Source of the DNA: Actinoallomurus bryophytorum | Lineage (GTDB): Bacteria; Actinomycetota; Actinomycetes; Streptosporangiales; Streptosporangiaceae | Assembly (NCBI RefSeq): GCF_006716425.1 | Contig: NZ_VFOZ01000001.1 | Location: 2,108,001-2,172,000 of the forward strand | Reading direction: 5' to 3' | Length of the DNA stretch: 64,000 nt | Shown here: positions 60,362-64,000 of the stretch, in pieces | Layout: every line of letters begins with the position of its first letter | Position numbering within the stretch: position 1 is the first letter of the stretch | The notes under the pieces: model-generated | Told to the model about the DNA's origin: nothing | What the model saw: the letters and a program-made list of their open reading frames with translations, nothing else | Databases searched by the model: none | Translations under genes and position numbers: made by a program

Positions 60362-60466
60362 GTGGGCAGGGGCGGGGTCCAACCGCCGACCTTCCGCTTT
60401 TCAGAAGTGACATCACCCCAGCTCGCGGCACCCGACCCGAGGTCAGACGGTGGTCGACGTGTGCCC
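60362..60466 (-). repeat. tRNA-Phe 3'-half scar, copy 3, with tail
   Basis: Reverse strand: CTGAAAA-GCGGA-AGGTC-GGCGG, TTGGACC, CCGCC-CCTGCCC-AC, the best copy (anticodon loop, stem, variable loop, T arm, acceptor); the T loop has one substitution. The adjacent GATGTCACTT is shared with copy 1. On the other side AGGTCAGACGGTGGTC (60440-60455) is shared with copy 2. No 5' tRNA half follows. Confidence 0.6.
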
Positions 60467-60502
60467 ATGTGAGCTCCGCACGTCCGCTGATGCCCTCGGG
60501 AG

Positions 60503-60553
60503 GGTCATCCCCTTGGCCGTCGTCCCACCCTCTGGGAAGCGGGCCAGGCCCTA
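60503..60553 (+). repeat. 51-bp dispersed direct repeat, copy A
   Basis: GGTCATCCCC, then CCGTCGTCCC, then GGGAAGCGGG and a CAGGCCCTA end. Matches copy B at 62025-62075 at most positions and in the same orientation, 1.5 kb apart. Both lie in non-coding, decayed DNA. Confidence 0.6.
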
Positions 60554-60607
60554 TGGGCGGAGGTGGAGCTCCCCGCTGGAAGAACGACCTTCACCCATAG
60601 GGCCTGG
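60544..60607. repeat. 14-bp inverted repeat with 36-base loop
   Basis: CCAGGCCCTATGGG (60544-60557) and CCCATAGGGCCTGG (60594-60607) are exact complements. The left arm overlaps the end of direct-repeat copy A. It could be the end of a small mobile element or a structured RNA. The surrounding 60415-60844 has no gene I can support. Confidence 0.55.
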
Positions 60608-60844
60608 TCTGCTTGGCTTCGCCTGGGGCGTCGGCCGAGGGGATGATCCGACTCCACCCGTACCCATCAGATCTGTTAACACCAAGAGCGGGCCATCCCC
60701 GGAGCCCAAGGCCCCCGCCGGCGGCGCATAGGCCCTCCGTCTTCCGACCTGTGGCGGATTTAATGTGTCCAAGACGATCTCTCGACGTCTGTTGACCTGC
60801 TGCCGAACGGGTCCGCCATCTGCGTCCATCCACGACATCCCGGC

Positions 60845-61387
60845 TCACTCTGATCCAGTTTTCGCGACGACAGCGTCGAGCGCGGCCTGCCAGGGAATCG
60901 GCGCCGTGTTGCCGCCGGTGACCGGATCATGCGCGGGGTAGCCGTCGGTTTCCCAGATGACCGTGACGCCCCATGAGCGGAGACGGGCGATGTTCTCTAC
61001 GAACGCGGGGTGGGAGGTGTGCGCCCGGTTCGACGCCGGGATCGCCGCGATGGGCAGGCCGAGGCCGATGCCCTCCACCAGGATCCCGAGGGCGAGCGTG
61101 TCGCAGATTCCCGAACCCCATTTGTTGATGGTGTTCACCGTCGCGGGTGCGACGATCACCGCGTCCGCCGGCGGCAAAACGTCCGGCTCATCGGGATGCT
61201 TGTACTCACTGCGTACGGGATGACCCGTCAACACGGCGAGCTCGTCGACGTCGACGAACCGGCGCGCCATCGGAGTGGTCAGCACGCACGTGTCCCAGCC
61301 GCGCTCCTGAGCGAGCCGGACCAGCCGACCCACCTCACGGGCATGGGTGGTCGCGCACACGATCACGTAGAGCACGGGAGCGGTCAT
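60845..61387 (-). CDS. Flavoprotein (PPC decarboxylase-like fold)
   Basis: 180 residues. VLYVIVCATTHAREVGRLVR and PPADAVIVAPATVNTINKWG then SGICDTLALGILVEGIGLGL fit the homo-oligomeric flavin-containing Cys decarboxylase fold (Dfp/EpiD/LanD group). The APATxNTxxKxxxGxxDxL motif binds FMN. The family includes phosphopantothenoylcysteine decarboxylases and many actinobacterial proteins of unknown role. ATG 61387; ATG 61399 possible. Confidence 0.85.
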   Translation of the reverse strand: MTAPVLYVIVCATTHAREVGRLVRLAQERGWDTCVLTTPMARRFVDVDELAVLTGHPVRSEYKHPDEPDVLPPADAVIVAPATVNTINKWGSGICDTLALGILVEGIGLGLPIAAIPASNRAHTSHPAFVENIARLRSWGVTVIWETDGYPAHDPVTGGNTAPIPWQAALDAVVAKTGSE

Positions 61388-61595
61388 ACCCGCCAGCATC
61401 GCGCATGGATTCGCCGACGGATTTGCAGAGGGTCGGCGAATCGGTGTCCATTCGCCCGCTGAGCTGCGCTCGCATCACGCGACAGGTCGCTGAGGCAAGG
61501 TCATCCCGCGTATATCCCGAGCTCGATCCCGTCGAGTCTGTTACTGCTGACCCAGGGCCGTACGATCCTGATCGTTCCTACGCCCGGGAGTGCCA

Positions 61596-61901
61596 TTGGA
61601 CGCCCTCGATTGGTCACGAATAACTGACGCGCGTGCCTATTCTTCGGAGCTCGCTCGGGCCGCGGTAGCCGCAATGCGCGATCCTCGGTCTGCCGAGCAG
61701 GCCGCGAGGGCGGTGGCGGATCTGCGGTACGCGGTCAGCAACGATCACGCAGGGACGCTGTATCCAGCTGCGGTACCTGCAACGACCCTGTTCCACGGAC
61801 GTCCAGGGCTGATGGCTGACCTGCGATTCGCCCGTTACGCAGTGCAAGGTTGCTCATGTCGTGGTGGCTGGCGAGCTGGGCGGGCTGGGGCTTCTGGATA
61901 G
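61596..61901 (+). pseudogene. Truncated HEAT-like protein gene
   Basis: From TTG 61596 (GGGAG 5 bases before): LDALDWSRITDARAYSSELA then RAAVAAMRDPRSAEQAARAV and ADLRYAVSNDHAGTLYPAAV. This resembles the first helices of actinobacterial HEAT-repeat-like proteins (repeat ends such as YxxVxHQGTxYxAxxxAxPFL). After about 70 residues the frame loses sense (FHGRPGLMADLRFARY). It appears to be a 5' fragment. The stretch 61902-62142 holds only the repeat copy B. Confidence 0.4.
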
Positions 61902-62024
61902 GCGTACCGATCTCAACAGCAGGCGGGCTGGTGTGGGCGCTGGGAACGCGGTTGGTATGTGAGCAGTCGATCCGCTGGACAGGACCGGAACCGCAGCGGT
62001 CGTGCACCGCAGTCCCCTCCCCTG

Positions 62025-62075
62025 GGTCATCCCCTGCGCCGTCGTCCCGCCCTCCGGGAAGCGGGTCAGGCTCTA
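62025..62075 (+). repeat. 51-bp dispersed direct repeat, copy B
   Basis: Second copy of the 60503-60553 repeat, ending GGGAAGCGGG then TCAGGCTCTA. It lies between the HEAT-like fragment and the cysteine dioxygenase pseudogene. The inverted-repeat right arm seen beside copy A is missing here. Confidence 0.6.
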
Positions 62076-62142
62076 CAATCGGATTAGTACCTCGCGCTCG
62101 CATACCTGGCGACCATGAGGAACTGGGGGAGCATGCCCGCCT

Positions 62143-62742
62143 TCAGGATCTCCCGGTTGCCCGTCCATTAGCTCCGGGATCTGGGGTGTCCCAGTCGGAG
62201 ACGAACCGGGTGACCGCTCCGGTCGCCGGGTCGTACGAGCGCCGTTCGATGGCGCAGATGTCGGCTCCATAGACGTGGATCCCGACGGTGGGCACATCGC
62301 CGACGGCCGCGACGGCGTGGACGTCGTCGTCGGTCGTGCAGCACACGGTGACCTGGCCGGGCTCCCACACGTTCTCCCCGGCGGGCTTGAGAGGGCGGCC
62401 CGCATCGGCGGCCGTGGGCTTGTCGTAGCGGAACTCGTGTTCGGATCCCGAGTGGATTCCGGCCACGCCCCACGTCTCGTGTCCGTGCACGGGCGTGCGC
62501 TGACCGACGTTCCAGACGACTGCGGCCAGGCACCAGCCGTGGTCGGGAGCGATGTAGAGCGGTTAGTTGACGTGGTGATCGTTCGACGGCCGTGTGACCT
62601 CGGGTGGGAGCCGGTAGTCGCCCGCCAAGAGGGCGGACAGCAGGTCCGCGACCCGCTTGGTGATCTCGTGCTCGTCATCGGTGCTGCCGACCACGGACTC
62701 CACATCGTCGATGAAGGTCTGCAGGGCGCCATCGGGTCTCAT
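62143..62742 (-). pseudogene. Cysteine dioxygenase family gene with a nonsense codon
   Basis: The single frame from ATG 62742 (GGGAGATCACC upstream) encodes about 199 residues broken by a TAA at 62563-62565. Before it: DDEHEITKRVADLLSALLAG then DYRLPPEVTRPSNDHHVN. After it: PLYIAPDHGWCLAAVVWNVG, TPVHGHETWGVAGIHSGSE (HxH metal pair) and VCCTTDDDVHAVAAVGD (third His) to SDWDTPD. The family normally has NYPLY, so TAC became TAA. No other damage is visible, so inactivation is recent. The product would be a cupin that oxidises cysteine or a related thiol. Confidence 0.8.
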
Positions 62743-62756
62743 GGTGATCTCCCTTG

Positions 62757-63363
62757 TCACGGCAGCACGCGATAGGTCAGGTGCGTGATCGGGCCTGCCG
62801 CTCGCGACTCCACCTGCTCGAGGTTCAGCGACGGAACGCCGTCGAACAGCCGCGTGCCGGCGCCGAGCGTGATCGGCATGATGCGCAGCCGCAGCTCGTC
62901 GATCAGGCCGGCGGCGAGGTACTGATTGATGGTGGTCGCTCCGCCGTGGATGGAGATGTTGCCGTCCCCTGCCGCCTCACGCGCCCGTTCGAACGCGGCC
63001 TTGATCCCGTCGGTGACGAAGTAGAAGGTGGTGCCGCCCTCCATCGGCTGCGGGTCGCGCGGGTAGTGCGTGAGCACGAAGACCGGGGCGTGGTACGGCG
63101 GGTTGTCCCCCCACCAGCCCTTCCCACTCGCCGCGCACCGGGCCGAACATGTTGCGGCCCATGATGAACGCCTTGGTCTCCGCCAGCCAGTCGGCCTGGA
63201 GCCGGGCCTCCTCCGGATCATCCATCCATGAGTGGAGCTTGGAGCCCCAGCCGTCGCCGCCGTCATGGCCGAACGGGCGCTCCTCGGTCTGGTTGAGCCC
63301 GGCAGAGTATCCGTCGACCGAAATCGAGAGATCACAGGTCACCTTGCCCGAACGTGTGGTCAT
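62757..63363 (-). pseudogene. Dihydrofolate reductase-family gene with a one-base frameshift
   Basis: From ATG 63363 (GGACGGAG upstream): KVTCDLSISVDGYSAGLNQT then KAFIMGRNMFGPVRGEWE. The sense then moves to the next frame at about 63112-63126: GWWGDNPPYHAPVFVLTHYP then ISIHGGATTINQYLAAGLID and LRLRIMPITLGAGTRLFDG. An extra G in GAAGGGC (expected GAAGGC) explains it. Intact, this would be a 200-residue RibD-C/DHFR-fold reductase. Either a recent pseudogene or a sequencing error. Divergent from the LysR gene. Confidence 0.8.
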
Positions 63364-63463
63364 CGCTCCGTCCTCTTCGCGGTGGGCATCGCTCAAGGAT
63401 GGAGCAGGCAAGACATGACGTCTAATGACAATCCTGCGGGACTCACATCGATATTCTCGATTA

Positions 63464-64000
63464 ATGCTCAACCTGGTCCACCTGAAGGTCCTGTCCGCTG
63501 TGGCCCGGCACGGCTCGGTGACCGAAGCGGCGAAGCACCTGCACTACTCCCAGTCCTCGGTGAGCCACCACCTGTCCCGCCTGGAGGCGGCCACCAGCGC
63601 CAAACTCGTTCAGCGGATCGGCCGCGGAATCCGGCTGACGCCCGAAGGCCACCTGCTGGCCAACCGCGCCGCCGAGATCCTCGGACGCGTCGACGCGGCG
63701 ACCAACGAGCTGGCGGCACAGGTCGGCCTGCAGTCCGGCCGGGTCCGCCTGGCCGCCAACGCGTCCACGCTGAGCACGATCGTGCCGAAGGCGGCCGCCT
63801 CACTGACCGAGGCGTACCCGGGAATCGAGCTGAGCCTCTTCGACCGCCACCCCGTCGAAGCGCTGCAGATGCTGCGGCACGGCGAAATCGACGTCGCGCT
63901 CGTCTTCCGCCACGCCGACGACCCGGTCGAGGACGAGGGATTCCGCCTCGTTCACGTCGGCGATGACGCGATCTACCTCATCAGCCGGCAACCAGACGAC
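63464..64000 (+). CDS. LysR-family transcriptional regulator (partial, runs off right edge)
   Basis: The first 179 codons are present. MLNLVHLKVLSAVARHGSVT then EAAKHLHYSQSSVSHHLSRL is the LysR winged helix-turn-helix, and SGRVRLAANASTLSTIVPKA begins the effector-binding domain. ATG 63464 has no clear ribosome site; the upstream ATATTCTCGATTAAT is an AT-rich LysR-box-like (T-N11-A) sequence. Its natural target is the divergent DHFR-family gene, now frameshifted. Confidence 0.88.
   Translation, partial: MLNLVHLKVLSAVARHGSVTEAAKHLHYSQSSVSHHLSRLEAATSAKLVQRIGRGIRLTPEGHLLANRAAEILGRVDAATNELAAQVGLQSGRVRLAANASTLSTIVPKAAASLTEAYPGIELSLFDRHPVEALQMLRHGEIDVALVFRHADDPVEDEGFRLVHVGDDAIYLISRQPDD

Noticed and set aside
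45766-60466. Intact tRNA genes at the three tRNA-like sites
   Set aside because: No 5' acceptor strand, D arm or complete anticodon stem is present at any site.
61850-62272. Forward frame starting MSWWLASWAGWGFWIGV
   Set aside because: After 45 residues it enters the dispersed repeat and then the antisense of the cysteine dioxygenase; no coherent protein.

Overview
The window is high-GC actinomycete DNA (strong G/C third-position bias, frequent GTG/TTG starts, an F420-type luciferase-like oxidoreductase, a mycothiol-type DinB enzyme, NarL-type two-component pairs, MmyB-type XRE regulators). It looks like a chromosomal accessory arm of a filamentous actinobacterium, of the Streptosporangiales / Thermomonosporaceae type; that placement is inference from gene style only. 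No ribosomal operon, intact tRNA, CRISPR array or phage structural gene was seen.

Layout. 0-12.6 kb: a WD40 protein running off the left edge, a divergent ECF sigma factor with a membrane-anchored tail, a GH25-lysozyme remnant, a secreted histidine phosphatase, a secreted ricin-type lectin, a secreted S8 protease carrying autotransporter-type beta-strand repeats, a DEAD-box RNA helicase, an M16 peptidase and a small membrane protein. 12.7-35 kb: regulator/enzyme pairs. These are two sensor kinase-response regulator operons (the second behind a DrrAB-like ABC exporter), divergent LysR/MFS, AraC/flavin oxygenase, XRE/aldo-keto reductase, XRE (frameshifted)/FMN reductase and MerR/SDR units, an SDR with a downstream MarR gene, a convergent SDR/MarR pair, and an HxlR regulator beside an acetyltransferase. 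Many have clear palindromic operators. 35-45.7 kb: a 12-residue-repeat protein, metallo-beta-lactamase-fold/PadR, quinone reductases, a TetR/aldo-keto reductase pair and a DUF6348-like protein.

45.7-60.5 kb is bounded by two direct copies of what reads as the 3' half of tRNA-Phe (45766 and 60362), each preceded by a similar rho-independent hairpin. A third partial copy lies at 47608, and a decayed tyrosine-integrase C-terminus abuts the 60.36 kb copy. The interval holds an acyl-CoA ligase / SMP-30 lactonase / LLM oxidoreductase operon divergent from a TetR gene with an 18-bp perfect palindrome between them, a secreted carboxylesterase, and a membrane protein-kinase-regulator operon. It is best read as an old integrated island or a stack of integration scars.

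60-63.4 kb is a decay zone: a monooxygenase remnant, the integrase remnant, a truncated HEAT-like gene, a cysteine dioxygenase gene with one nonsense codon and a dihydrofolate-reductase-family gene with a one-base frameshift, plus a 51-bp dispersed direct repeat. The window closes in a LysR gene. Nothing here is a complete novel defence or biosynthetic system. The strongest leads are the protease/autotransporter chimera, the tRNA-Phe scars and the 22-bp perfect inverted repeat at 47.4 kb.
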